A stretch of 64,000 bases of DNA from an uncultured Clostridia bacterium (GTDB taxonomy: Bacteria; Bacillota; Clostridia; Oscillospirales; Acutalibacteraceae), in contig CAMJMQ010000008.1 of NCBI GenBank assembly GCA_946407065.1, positions 39,928 to 103,927 on the forward strand, given 5' to 3'. The stretch's first letter is position 1. Each line of letters opens with the position of its first letter. Shown here one piece after another: positions 23,774 to 32,478 of this stretch. Position numbers and translations under genes: made by a program. Under the pieces are notes generated by a model. That model saw only the letters and a list, made by a program, of their open reading frames with translations, did no database searches and was not told where the DNA came from.

Positions 23774-24652
23774 ATGAAAATCATCAATCTATTACATAAC
23801 GACCGCTGTTCACTGTCCTTCGAGGTGTTTCCGCCGAAGGTCTCCTCATCCTTTGACGAGGTCAAGCCTGCCATCGAGAAGATCGCACAGCTCAAACCAT
23901 CCTTCATGAGCGTGACCTACGGTGCGGGCGGCGGCACGAGCAGCTATACCCTCGATATCGCAGAGGATATCCGCAATCGTTACGGCGTGCCGACGATGGC
24001 ACATTTGACCTGTGTTTCCTCGACCAGAGAAACGGTCACACAGAAGATCAATGAGCTCAAAAAGGCGGGCATCCAGAATGTCATGGCGCTCAGGGGCGAT
24101 CTGACCCCTGAGATGAAGCTCAGTGATTCAAAGCACTGGGACTATTCCCACGCGGTCGATCTGATCCGTGAGCTCAAAGACAGCGGCGCGGATTTCTGCA
24201 TCGGCTGTGCGTGCTATCCCGAGGTACACCCTGAGAGCAAGCACCAGACCGACGATATCTTCTATCTCAAGGAGAAGGTCGACGCGGGCTGTGATTTCAT
24301 GACCACGCAGATGTTCTTTGACAACAATCTGCTGTATAATTTCCTCTACAAGATCCGTGAGGCGGGCATCACCGTGCCTGTCGTACCGGGCATTATGCCC
24401 ATCACCAGAGCTATTCAATTAAAGCGCGCTATCGAGCTCTCCGGCTCCTTCATCCCGCAGCGATTCAAGGCGATGGTTGACCGCTTCGGCGGTGATGACA
24501 GAGCAATGGCGCAGGCGGGTATCGCGTACGCGACCGACCAGATCATCGATCTGTACGCCAACGGCGTCAAGCATGTCCACCTTTACACCATGAACAAGCC
24601 TGAGATCGCGCGCGCTATCATGAACAATCTCAGCAGTATCATCGGCAAATGA
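23774..24652 (+). CDS. metF: 5,10-methylenetetrahydrofolate reductase
   Basis: The 292-residue flavoenzyme makes 5-methyl-THF, the methyl donor for methionine synthase. It opens CSLSFEVFPPKVSSS and has SVTYGAGGGTSSYT, VMALRGDLTP, FCIGCACYPEVHPES and MTTQMFFDNNLLYNFL. GGAG precedes the ATG. The next gene overlaps by 4 bp (ATGA), followed by metH, so the three form a methionine operon. Confidence 0.95.
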   Translation: MKIINLLHNDRCSLSFEVFPPKVSSSFDEVKPAIEKIAQLKPSFMSVTYGAGGGTSSYTLDIAEDIRNRYGVPTMAHLTCVSSTRETVTQKINELKKAGIQNVMALRGDLTPEMKLSDSKHWDYSHAVDLIRELKDSGADFCIGCACYPEVHPESKHQTDDIFYLKEKVDAGCDFMTTQMFFDNNLLYNFLYKIREAGITVPVVPGIMPITRAIQLKRAIELSGSFIPQRFKAMVDRFGGDDRAMAQAGIAYATDQIIDLYANGVKHVHLYTMNKPEIARAIMNNLSSIIGK

Positions 24653-25302
24653 TCCGCACACTGAGCTTTGACGCGCCCTCATGGGACAGGTGCGAAATCA
24701 TGCGCTACGCACGGATCAGGGGCGCGAATAACAGCTATGACAGTTTGATCGACGATTGCATCCGGGAATCGGAGCCGCTATTGACCTATCGGTTGTGCTA
24801 TACCGTATTGCCTGTCAACACCGACGGCAGTATCATGATCGGCAATGAGCGGGTAGCTTCACAGACCATCGGCAAGGCGATTCGGGATAGCAAGCAGGTG
24901 ATCCTCTTCGCGGCGACAGTCGGCGCGCCGTTTGACCGCCTGATCGCGCGATACAGTCGGGTGGAGCCATCCAAGGCGCTGATCCTGCAAGCAATCGGCG
25001 CTGAGCGTATAGAGAGCTTGTGTGACGCGTTTTGCGATCAGATGAACACGGAGCTCAATGACACAGGAAAACGCTTGACACGGCGCGTCAGCCCCGGTTA
25101 CGGCGATATTCCGCTGCGTTTGCAAAAGGAGATTTTTGCTGTGCTGGATTGTCCGCGCAAGATCGGCTTGACGCTTGACAAAAGCCTCTTGATGTCGCCG
25201 AGTAAGTCCGTCACCGCGATCGCGGGCATCACGAACGAATGTGAGGAACAGGCGGATAAATGCGCGGCGTGCGATAAAACCGACTGCGCTTATCGTAAAT
25301 AA
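24649..25302 (+). CDS. Stand-alone MetH activation-domain protein
   Basis: The 217-residue protein resembles the C-terminal SAM-binding activation domain of cobalamin-dependent methionine synthase (AATVGAPFDRLIARYSR, LQAIGAERIESLCD, RRVSPGYGDIPL, LTLDKSLLMSPSKSVTAIAGI). It ends in a Cys-rich tail (CEEQADKCAACDKTDCAY) that could bind a metal or cluster. The neighbouring MetH lacks this domain, so the protein probably reactivates MetH in trans when cob(II)alamin forms. Start overlaps metF. Confidence 0.88.
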   Translation: MIRTLSFDAPSWDRCEIMRYARIRGANNSYDSLIDDCIRESEPLLTYRLCYTVLPVNTDGSIMIGNERVASQTIGKAIRDSKQVILFAATVGAPFDRLIARYSRVEPSKALILQAIGAERIESLCDAFCDQMNTELNDTGKRLTRRVSPGYGDIPLRLQKEIFAVLDCPRKIGLTLDKSLLMSPSKSVTAIAGITNECEEQADKCAACDKTDCAYRK

Positions 25303-25310
25303 ATCATTCT

Positions 25311-25346
25311 AATTGTAGGGGAGGGTCTTGACCCTCCCGATTGCAC
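25311..25346. repeat. Short palindromic intergenic repeat
   Basis: ATTGTAGGGGAGGGTC and GACCCTCCC form a compact palindrome between the activation-domain gene and metH. The TTGTAGGG start resembles the ends of the element at 27844-27962. Confidence 0.55.
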
Positions 25347-25394
25347 ATTTAATTCATGTAAAAATCATTGAACAATCTATCATCAGGTGTTACT

Positions 25395-27800
25395 ATGAAC
25401 TTCAAAGAATATTTACAACAGAACATCGTGATCCTCGACGGCGGCATGGGTACACTGCTGCAGGAGCGCGGATTACAGCCCGGTGAACAGCCCGAGCGGT
25501 GGAATCTCAGCCACCCCGAGGACATCACCGCCATCCACAAGGCGTATTTTGACAACGGCTCCAACGTGGTCAATACCAATACCTTCGGCGCGAATCTCCT
25601 GCATTATGATGAAGCGGAGCTGACCGAGGTCATCCGAGCGGCAGTCGCCAACGCGCAGCAGGCGCGTGAGCTGAGTAAAGCGCCGCAGGAAAAATTCATC
25701 GCGCTGGATATCGGCCCCACCGGCAGACTGCTAAAGCCGCTGGGCGATCTCGATTTTGAGGAAGCGGTCGCGGTATTCGCCAAAACCGTACAGATCGGCG
25801 CGGATTGCGGCGTTGATCTCGTGATGATCGAGACGATGAACGACAGCTATGAGACCAAGGCGGCGCTGTTGGCGGTCAAGGAAAACTGTGACTTGCCCGT
25901 GATCGTGTCCAACGCCTACACCGACAAAGGCAAGCTGATGACAGGCGCGTCACCCGCGGCGATGACCGCGATGCTCGAGAGCATGGGCGCTGACGCGATC
26001 GGCGTGAACTGCTCCTTCGGTCCCGATAAGCTCCAACCCATCGTGGAGGAATACCTGCGTTGTGCCTCGATCCCCGTGATCCTCAAGGCGAACGCGGGCA
26101 TGCCGACGAACGTGGGCGGCAAAACGCTCTATAACATCCTGCCGCCGTCCTTTGCGGACATCACCGCGCGTATGGTGCAAAAGGGCGTGCGCGTCGTGGG
26201 CGGCTGCTGCGGCACAACGCCTGATTATATCGGCGAGCTGTGCAATAAAATCAAAGCATTTGCGCCCGACAGGGCTGAAAGAATCATCAAGAAGAACACC
26301 ACCGTGATCTCGTCCTATACCGAGGCGGTCACGTTCTCGGACGATCCCGTGCTGATCGGTGAGCGGATCAATCCCACCGGCAAGAAGCGGCTGAAAGAAG
26401 CACTCAGGAACAACGAGCTTGATTACATCCTCAGCGAGGGGCTCAAGCAGCAATCTGCGGGCGCGCAGGTGCTCGACGTCAACGTCGGACTGCCCGAGAT
26501 CGACGAACCCGCCATGCTGACTAAGGTTGTCTATGAGCTGCAAGCGATCATCGACCTGCCGCTGCAAATCGACACCTCCGATCCTGTCGCGATGGAGAGC
26601 GCCCTGCGCATCTATAACGGCAAGCCCCTGCTCAACTCCGTCAACGGCAAGCAGGAGAGCATGGACGCGATCTTCCCGTTAATGAAGAAGTACGGCGGTA
26701 CGGCGATCGCCCTGATGCTGGACGAAAACGGCATCCCCGACACGGTAGAGGGGAGAGTGGCGATCGCGAAGAAGATCATCGACACCGCTGCGAGCTACGG
26801 CATCGACAAAAAAGATCTGGTCTTCGACACCCTCGCGATGGCGGTCAGTGCCGACAATAACGCCGCCAAGGTGACGCTCGGCTCGCTGAACATCATTCGG
26901 CATCAGTTGGGCGCTCACACCTCACTGGGTGTGTCCAACATCTCGTTCGGACTGCCGCAGAGGGACATTGTCAACGCGACATTCTTCGCGCTGGCGCTCG
27001 AAAACGGCTTATCCGCCGCGATCATGAATCCCTTCTCCGCCGAGATGATGAAAACATTTTACGCTTATCGCGTGCTCAAGGGCTTGGATGAGAACTGCTC
27101 CGACTACATCGCCTTTGCCGACACGGTGCAGAACAATATCATCATCGGTGAAAAAGCCGCAGGCGGTAAAGTGGATGAACAGCTCACTCTGCACGGAGCG
27201 GTGACCAAGGGTCTCAAGGAGCCTGCCGCGAAGCTTTGTAAGGAGCTGCTGAAAACTATCGAACCGCTCACGATTGTTAATGAGCATATCATCCCCGCGC
27301 TCGATGAAGTCGGCAGGGATTATGAACAGGGCAGGGTCTATCTGCCGGGGCTGCTGATGAGTGCCGAGGCGGCAAAATGCGCCTTTGAGGAGATCAAGGC
27401 GACCATGTCCGACTCGGGCGGCAAGACCAAATGCGCCTTTGTCATCGCGACCGTACACGGCGACATCCATGATATCGGCAAGAATATCGTCAAGCTCCTG
27501 CTGGAGAACTACGGCTTTGCCGTCAGCGATCTGGGCAAGGACGTCGCGCCTGAGGTGATCGTCGAGGAGACCGTGCGGCTGCATGCGCCTCTCGTGGGGC
27601 TTTCGGCATTGATGACCACCACCGTGCCCGCGATGGAGGAGACCATCCGTCAGCTCAGAGTAGCCGCTCCGTGGGCGAAGATCGTCGTCGGCGGCGCCGT
27701 GATGACCAAGGAATACGCAGCTTCCATCGGCGCGGATCAGTACGCCAAGGACGCAATGGACACCGTGAGATACGCGGAGACGGTGAACGGTGAATTGTAA
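25395..27800 (+). CDS. metH: Cobalamin-dependent methionine synthase without activation domain
   Basis: The 801-residue enzyme transfers the methyl group of methyl-THF to homocysteine via cobalamin. The homocysteine domain (about residues 1-295) has GVNCSFGPD and the zinc motif VGGCCGTTP. The pterin-binding domain (about 310-570) has LIGERINPTGKKRLKEAL and VLDVNVGLPEID. The cobalamin cap and Rossmann domain end the protein, with DIHDIGKNIVKLLLENYGF giving the DxHxxG cobalamin-ligand motif. The ~350-residue activation domain of E. coli MetH is absent and encoded separately at 24649. The ATG at 25395 has AGGTG upstream. Confidence 0.95.
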   Translation: MNFKEYLQQNIVILDGGMGTLLQERGLQPGEQPERWNLSHPEDITAIHKAYFDNGSNVVNTNTFGANLLHYDEAELTEVIRAAVANAQQARELSKAPQEKFIALDIGPTGRLLKPLGDLDFEEAVAVFAKTVQIGADCGVDLVMIETMNDSYETKAALLAVKENCDLPVIVSNAYTDKGKLMTGASPAAMTAMLESMGADAIGVNCSFGPDKLQPIVEEYLRCASIPVILKANAGMPTNVGGKTLYNILPPSFADITARMVQKGVRVVGGCCGTTPDYIGELCNKIKAFAPDRAERIIKKNTTVISSYTEAVTFSDDPVLIGERINPTGKKRLKEALRNNELDYILSEGLKQQSAGAQVLDVNVGLPEIDEPAMLTKVVYELQAIIDLPLQIDTSDPVAMESALRIYNGKPLLNSVNGKQESMDAIFPLMKKYGGTAIALMLDENGIPDTVEGRVAIAKKIIDTAASYGIDKKDLVFDTLAMAVSADNNAAKVTLGSLNIIRHQLGAHTSLGVSNISFGLPQRDIVNATFFALALENGLSAAIMNPFSAEMMKTFYAYRVLKGLDENCSDYIAFADTVQNNIIIGEKAAGGKVDEQLTLHGAVTKGLKEPAAKLCKELLKTIEPLTIVNEHIIPALDEVGRDYEQGRVYLPGLLMSAEAAKCAFEEIKATMSDSGGKTKCAFVIATVHGDIHDIGKNIVKLLLENYGFAVSDLGKDVAPEVIVEETVRLHAPLVGLSALMTTTVPAMEETIRQLRVAAPWAKIVVGGAVMTKEYAASIGADQYAKDAMDTVRYAETVNGEL

Positions 27801-27843
27801 GGGACGACGTTTACGACGCCCCGTAATGCAACGTAACAGAGAG

Positions 27844-27962
27844 TTGTAGGGTACGGCATTCATGACGTACCGAGAATGACGAACGTATTAATTATCGAAA
27901 TCACAAGATAGGATGTTAATGTTTCTGTCATGCGGTACGTCGACAAGCGCCGTACCCTACAA
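27844..27962. repeat. MITE-like element with TTGTAGGGTACGGC ends
   Basis: A 14-bp inverted repeat TTGTAGGGTACGGC/GCCGTACCCTACAA bounds a 119-bp, gene-free element after metH. Next to the ends, GACGTACC and GGTACGTC extend the symmetry. Confidence 0.75.
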
Positions 27963-28008
27963 TCCTACGTAACGCTTACTCGCCCTCTAAAATATTCTTC
28001 CAAAACAC

Positions 28009-28037
28009 TTGACAAAATCTCTGCTTTCTTATATAAT
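28009..28037 (+). promoter_or_regulatory. Consensus promoter of the tRNA-Arg-His-Lys cluster
   Basis: TTGACA and TATAAT with a 17-bp spacer, both perfect, 26 bp before tRNA-Arg. Confidence 0.9.
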
Positions 28038-28063
28038 ATTTAGGCTGACAAATCAGCGTATCT

Positions 28064-28140
<77 letters not shown>

Positions 28141-28145
28141 GATAT

Positions 28146-28223
28146 GGTGGGTATAGCTTAGTTGGTTAAAGCGCCAGATTGTGGCTCTGGAGAGCATGGG
28201 TTCGACTCCCATTACTCACCCCA
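28146..28223 (+). tRNA. tRNA-His (anticodon GTG)
   Basis: GTGGGTA pairs with TACTCAC. The extra 5' G of tRNA-His (28146) faces C73, and CCA is encoded. The loop TTGTGGC reads GTG. Confidence 0.95.
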
Positions 28224-28226
28224 TAT

Positions 28227-28302
28227 GACTCATTAGCTCAGTTGGCAGAGCACTTGACTTTTAATCAAGGTGTCCGGAGTTCGAATCTCCGATGGGTCAC
28301 CA
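28227..28302 (+). tRNA. tRNA-Lys (anticodon TTT)
   Basis: Acceptor GACTCAT/ATGGGTC, A73 and CCA. The loop CTTTTAA reads TTT. Unlike tRNA-Leu and tRNA-Pro, no inverted T-arm copy follows. Confidence 0.95.
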
Positions 28303-28305
28303 GAG

Positions 28306-28336
28306 AAAAAGCCTTCCCTTTGGGGAAGGCTTTTTT
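28306..28336 (+). terminator. Terminator of the tRNA cluster
   Basis: AAAGCCTTCCC/GGGAAGGCTTT stem with a TTTG loop and a T run. A near copy of it, with the adjoining heptamers, stands at 28579-28632. Confidence 0.9.
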
Positions 28337-28337
28337 A

Positions 28338-28545
28338 TTGAATACTGAAAACTGAAAATTGAAGAATGAATAATAGGCACGCGTGCCTTTTTCTGTTTCT
28401 CTGTAACGTTGGGGTGTATACCCACAAATTACCGTATTTATCGGGCACGTGTGCCTTTTTCTGTTTTTCTGCAACGTTGGGGTATATACCCATAAATTAC
28501 CGTATTTATCGGGCACGCGTGCCTTTTCTGTTTCTCTGTAACGTA
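28338..28545. repeat. 68-bp tandem repeats with GGCACGYGTGCC palindrome
   Basis: After a tract of TGAAAAC-type heptamers (28340-28374) the palindrome occurs at 28376, 28444 and 28512, giving a 68-bp period. Each unit continues TTTTTCTGTTT, then AACGTTGGGGT and ATTACCGTATTTATCG. The third unit is cut at 28545. Inverted copies stand beyond the ATPase gene at 30145-30240. Confidence 0.88.
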
Positions 28546-28578
28546 CTGCCATAAGGAATGATGACAATTGCAGATTAA

Positions 28579-28632
28579 GAAGCCTTCCCCTCGGGGGGAA
28601 GGCTTTTTTTATTGAATACTGAAAACTGAAAA
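28579..28632 (+). repeat. Copy of terminator stem plus heptamer tract
   Basis: AGCCTTCCCC/GGGGGAAGGCT and TTTTTTT, followed by ATTGAATACTGAAAACTG, repeats the order of 28306-28360. It points to a duplication of the tRNA cluster's downstream flank. The hairpin should itself terminate transcription. Confidence 0.65.
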
Positions 28633-28642
28633 ATGTTGGGGT

Positions 28643-28722
28643 GTATCCCCACAAATTACCGTTTTTATCGTACAAGGTGCCGAAAATGGCTTATCCATGC
28701 GGTTTTTGCGTGTACGATACCG
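28643..28722 (+). repeat. Left arm of an 80-bp inverted repeat around the RepA-like gene
   Basis: Matches the reverse complement of 30064-30143 at about 71 of 80 positions (compared by eye). It contains TATCGTAC and GTACGATA iteron-like words. Confidence 0.85.
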
Positions 28723-28785
28723 TATTGCGCCACCGTATATGACCGTACAGTACCGTACCGCTATCGGGCGCATGTGCCCGCTCTC

Positions 28786-29865
28786 TCACACATTGCGAGG
28801 GACATAGGTGATTTTCAGCCTGCGGCGATTCTTCTCTCGGAAGGAATCAAAGCTCACGCCGTGATCCTCCAGCTCATAGCGATAGAGGTTCATCAGGCGC
28901 TTGAGGTGGTTGGGCGTGATGACCTCACCAGTTTCCTCGGTAAACCAGTTCGCAAAGCTCGTGTTATAGCCGTCATAGAGCTTTTTCTGCTCCATCAGGT
29001 CGATCAGCTTGACGATCACCCCGGGCAGCTCCCGGCGCTCCTGTTCCATACTGTCGCTGATTACCTGCCAGATACAGCTCTCTCTGCTCAGCCGTAGCTT
29101 GAGCTCCCTGTCCTCGATATCTCTGCCGGTACAGCTGAGCACCGCCTCGCGAGAGGCGCGCTTCTCCTTTTTGAGCACCATCAAGGTATCGGCTGAGCCC
29201 GCGATCCCGTTGGTACCGGAGATCTCGTTCATGTAGTCGCTGTCGCTCATCTTGCGTGTGTGATGCACCAGCACGATGGCGATATTCAGCTGATCGGCAA
29301 TGTTTTTGAGCACGGATATCTCGTCATAATCATTGGCGTAGCTCATATCACGACCGCCCGCGCGGATCTTTTGCAGGGTGTCAATGACGATCACCCTGAC
29401 GTCGCGGTGCTCGGCGAGGAAGAAGCAGAGCTCCTTTTCGAGCTCCTCCGAAATCTCAGCACACCGATTTGTAATATACAGATGCTCGGCGCACTCATCC
29501 GTAATGGTGAGGATACGGCGCTGCAAACGGCGCTCGTCATCCTCCAGCGCAACATACAGCACGCCGCATTGGCGCGTGTTCAGCCCTAAGAAGGGCTTAC
29601 CCTTCGCGATACTCAGACACATGTTGAGTACCAGCCAGCTCTTGCCGACCTTGGGCGCTCCCGCTAAAACGGTCAGCCCCGAGCACAACAGGCTCTCTAC
29701 CCAAAAATCCCTGCGCTCAAAGCAGCGCTCCGCCAGCTCACTGCCGCGGAACACCTTGAGCGGGCGCTCGGGCGGGCTGATGACAGGCGCAGACGGCTTG
29801 GGCGGCTCACAGCGCTCCGCCGCCGCGTTAAACTGTTGATTGATCTCCTGATAAATCGTATTCAT
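28786..29865 (-). CDS. RepA-like hexameric ATPase (AAA_25 family)
   Basis: The 359-residue RecA-fold ATPase has Walker A LAGAPKVGKSWLVL, a GVLYVALEDDERRLQRR motif, Walker B VRVIVIDTLQK and VLVHHTRK, the set typical of RSF1010-RepA-like helicases of plasmids, phages and conjugative elements. The C-terminal ~70 residues (SFANWFTEETGEVITPNHLKRLM) look like a winged-helix DNA-binding domain. AAAGGTGG supports the ATG at 29865. There is no integrase, relaxase or primase beside it. It sits alone inside long inverted repeats between a tRNA cluster and the V-ATPase operon, so it is probably the replication gene of a mobile element or its remnant. Confidence 0.8.
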   Translation of the reverse strand: MNTIYQEINQQFNAAAERCEPPKPSAPVISPPERPLKVFRGSELAERCFERRDFWVESLLCSGLTVLAGAPKVGKSWLVLNMCLSIAKGKPFLGLNTRQCGVLYVALEDDERRLQRRILTITDECAEHLYITNRCAEISEELEKELCFFLAEHRDVRVIVIDTLQKIRAGGRDMSYANDYDEISVLKNIADQLNIAIVLVHHTRKMSDSDYMNEISGTNGIAGSADTLMVLKKEKRASREAVLSCTGRDIEDRELKLRLSRESCIWQVISDSMEQERRELPGVIVKLIDLMEQKKLYDGYNTSFANWFTEETGEVITPNHLKRLMNLYRYELEDHGVSFDSFREKNRRRLKITYVPRNV

Positions 29866-30063
29866 ATGATTACCACCTTTCGGCAAAGTAGAAGCGCGCT
29901 CCCCGAAGCTTGCTCCCCGAAGCGCGCTTCTAAAGCGTACTCAATGGAACACGCTCCTCTACCCATGCCGATTCGGTGACAAAAGTTGCATACTTTTATG
30001 CAACCGTGACAGAATATTTTTCTTTTCTGTACGATGATATACGACAGCGTACGATAAGCTCAG

Positions 30064-30143
30064 CGGTATCGTACACGTAAAAACCGCATAGCTAAGCCAT
30101 TTTCTGCACCATGTACGATAAATACGGTATTTTATGGGGGTAC
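30064..30143 (-). repeat. Right arm of the 80-bp inverted repeat
   Basis: Partner of 28643-28722. GTACGATA/TATCGTAC words occur here and just inside it at about 30027, 30049, 30067 and 30112, more densely than at the left arm. Confidence 0.85.
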
Positions 30144-30144
30144 C

Positions 30145-30245
30145 CCTCAGCGTTGCAGAGAAACAGAAAAAGGCACGCGTGCCCGGTAATTTGTGGGGAT
30201 ACCCCAACGTTGCGGAGAAACAGAAAAAGGCACGTGTGCCTTCTG
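30145..30245 (-). repeat. Inverted copies of the GGCACGYGTGCC repeat
   Basis: The palindrome stands at 30172-30183 and 30229-30240 with AGAAACAGAAAAA on the inner side, the reverse complement of the 28376 units. The period is 57 rather than 68 because about 11 bp are missing. Confidence 0.85.
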
Positions 30246-30249
30246 TCAA

Positions 30250-30280
30250 ATACAAAAGCCGCTCCTGTTACGGAGCGGCG
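30250..30280 (-). terminator. Terminator of the V-ATPase operon
   Basis: GCCGCTCC and GGAGCGGC with a 6-base loop, followed on the minus strand by TTTTGTATTT. Confidence 0.85.
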
Positions 30281-30284
30281 TTGC

Positions 30285-30902
30285 TTATTTGCTGTTCTTT
30301 TGTTTTTTGATGACCTTGAGGCGCGAGAATTCCTCTCTGTCCTTCTCGTCGAGCGCGTCGGTAATGAATTTGACATCGCCCTCGAACTTGGGGATCATGA
30401 TGTTCTTCAATGCGTTGGCGCGCTTTTGTGTCTGCTTGATGGCGACCGCCAGACGATAGACGCTGTTCTCGATCTCGGCGAGCTCCACCGTCAGGTACTT
30501 GGCACGCATAAAGAGCGCGACCGCCTCATCAAATCGAGCGTTGGTATGGCTCAGACCGTGGTGCAGCTCATGCTCGTCGGGCTTGTCGATCGACAAGATC
30601 GGGATCTCAACACCCATGATGGAGCGCGAATCCATCGTCACGCTGTCGTCGATGGGGACGGTCTTAGAGAGCTCGTCACAGAAGCCGAGGGTGATATTCG
30701 CTTTTTGCAGGGCAATGTACGCGTCACTGAACGCCGTGTCGATGGTGCCCTGGATCTCGGACGCGCGGTCGATCAGTGCCATCATCTCACGGATGAGAAT
30801 ATTGCGCTTTTTGTCGAGCAGCTCATAGCCGACTTTCGCCAGCGCCAAGGATTTCTTGACCGCCATCAAATTACCTTTGGTCGGTACCGCTTGCTGTGCC
30901 AT
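30285..30902 (-). CDS. atpD: V-type ATPase subunit D (central stalk)
   Basis: The 205-residue coiled-coil protein starts VPTKGNLMAVKKSLALAKVGYELLDKKRNIL and ends with a helix and KVIKKQKN, as in NtpD/AtpD. It forms the rotating shaft in the A3B3 ring. GGGAGTG precedes the ATG. It is the last gene of the operon and is separated from atpB by a 160-bp repeat element. Confidence 0.93.
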   Translation of the reverse strand: MAQQAVPTKGNLMAVKKSLALAKVGYELLDKKRNILIREMMALIDRASEIQGTIDTAFSDAYIALQKANITLGFCDELSKTVPIDDSVTMDSRSIMGVEIPILSIDKPDEHELHHGLSHTNARFDEAVALFMRAKYLTVELAEIENSVYRLAVAIKQTQKRANALKNIMIPKFEGDVKFITDALDEKDREEFSRLKVIKKQKNSK

Positions 30903-30930
30903 AGTGTCACTCCCTTCGGTCGTTGTAATG

Positions 30931-31092
30931 AATACTGAAGATTGAAAACTGAAGAATGAATAATGTTGGGAAACGCTGACGCGTTTTGGATCCCTAAGAA
31001 TAACGGAAACGTTTCATGCATCTTATCAATGGGTGTGGGCAGTGCCCACCATTCATTATTCATTTTTAAGTCTTAAGTTTTCAGTCTTAAGT
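30931..31092. repeat. Heptamer-bounded insertion between atpB and atpD
   Basis: TGAATACTGAAGATTGAAAAC heptamers with GAATGAATAATG on the left face CATTATTCATTTTTAAG and TTTTCAGTC on the right, giving degenerate inverted ends. Inside is the stem GTGGGC-AGT-GCCCAC. It reaches the atpB stop. Confidence 0.7.
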
Positions 31093-32463
31093 AGCTTGAT
31101 AAAACTTGTCAAGCATTTCGTCGTCCACTCTGTCGAGCTCCTCACGGGGGAGGGTGGAAAGCAGCTTCCAGCCCAGATCCAGGCTCTGGTCGATACTGCG
31201 GTTCTCGGTGAAGCCCTGATTGACAAAGGTGTTCTCGAACTGTCTGCCGAACTCGATATACTTCTTGTCGGTGTCCGAGAGCTCCTCCTCACCGATGACG
31301 GAGGCAAGGGATCGCGCGTCGATAACCTTTGCGTAGCTGGCGAAGAGCTGATTGCTCAGCGGCGCGTGATCGGCTCTGGTGAAACCTTCACCGATGCCGT
31401 CTTTCATCAGTCGTGAAAGTGACGGCAGTACGTTGACGGGCGGATAAATACCCTGCGCCTGCAAGGCTCTGTCCAGCACGATCTGACCCTCGGTGATGTA
31501 ACCGGTCAAATCGGGCACGGGGTGGGTGATATCGTCGTTGGGCATGGTCAAAATCGGGATCTGTGTCACGGAGCCTGTCGAGCCCTTGATCATACCGGCT
31601 CTCTCATACATGGACGCGAGATCGCTGTACAGGTAGCCGGGGAAGCCCTTACGTCCGGGGATCTCACCCTTGGAGGACGAGAACTCACGCAGTGCCTCGG
31701 CGTAGGAGGTCATATCCGTCATGATGACGAGGATGTGCATATTCAGCTCAAACGCGAGGTATTCGGCGATCGTCAGCGCGCATCGGGGCGTGAGGGTACG
31801 CTCGATGATCGGATCATTGGAGAGATTGAGGAGCATGGTGACATGCTGCATAACGCCCGCTTCCTCAAAGCTGCGGCGAAAATACTCTGCAACGTCATTC
31901 TTGACGCCCATTGCGGCGAACACAACGCCGAAGTTGCTCTCATCCGCGCCGGTGATCTTCGCCTGACGGACGATCTGCACCGCCAGCTCATTATGCTTCA
32001 TACCCGAGCCCGAGAAAATCGGCAGCTTCTGACCGCGGATCAGGGTCGAGAGCGTGTCGATGCTCGAGATACCGGTGTTGATGTAGTTTCTCGGATACAC
32101 GCGCGATACGGGATTGATCGCGGTGCCGTTGATGTCGCGGCGGGTCTCGGGATAGATGGGACCCAGTCCGTCGATCGGTCTGCCCGCGCCGTCGAGGATT
32201 CGTCCGACGATCTCGGGGGAGAGGGGCATTTCCATCGGTCTGCCTGTCAGGATGGTGGCGGTGTTGTCGAGCGAGATGTTCGAGGTACCCTCAAAGACCT
32301 GCACCACGATACGCTCGCCCTCGATCTGGACGATACGACCCTGTCGGGCGCTGCCGTCAGCGAGCTTGATGGTGACGATCTCCTCATAAGAAGCGCCCTT
32401 TACGCCGTCGAGCACGATTAGAGAACCGTTGATCTCAGACACGCCGACATATTCGATAATCAT
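31087..32463 (-). CDS. atpB: V-type ATPase subunit B (non-catalytic)
   Basis: The 458-residue protein has the B-subunit nucleotide loop [24 protein letters not shown] in place of a Walker A. It also has [41 protein letters not shown] blocks and [18 protein letters not shown]. It alternates with A in the soluble head. AAGGAGG lies 10 bases before the ATG. Confidence 0.96.
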   Translation of the reverse strand: MIIEYVGVSEINGSLIVLDGVKGASYEEIVTIKLADGSARQGRIVQIEGERIVVQVFEGTSNISLDNTATILTGRPMEMPLSPEIVGRILDGAGRPIDGLGPIYPETRRDINGTAINPVSRVYPRNYINTGISSIDTLSTLIRGQKLPIFSGSGMKHNELAVQIVRQAKITGADESNFGVVFAAMGVKNDVAEYFRRSFEEAGVMQHVTMLLNLSNDPIIERTLTPRCALTIAEYLAFELNMHILVIMTDMTSYAEALREFSSSKGEIPGRKGFPGYLYSDLASMYERAGMIKGSTGSVTQIPILTMPNDDITHPVPDLTGYITEGQIVLDRALQAQGIYPPVNVLPSLSRLMKDGIGEGFTRADHAPLSNQLFASYAKVIDARSLASVIGEEELSDTDKKYIEFGRQFENTFVNQGFTENRSIDQSLDLGWKLLSTLPREELDRVDDEMLDKFYQAT

Positions 32464-32478
32464 AAGATGCAGTCCTCC

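Noticed and set aside
23774..25394. SAM or cobalamin riboswitch ahead of metF or metH
   Set aside because: The region before metF is a heptamer array and the metH leader is about 90 bp with only a short palindrome; neither holds a recognisable riboswitch core.
28365..28790. Reading frames in the repeats left of the RepA-like gene
   Set aside because: They are made of the 68-bp repeat translated (KNRKRHTCP type) and change with each indel.
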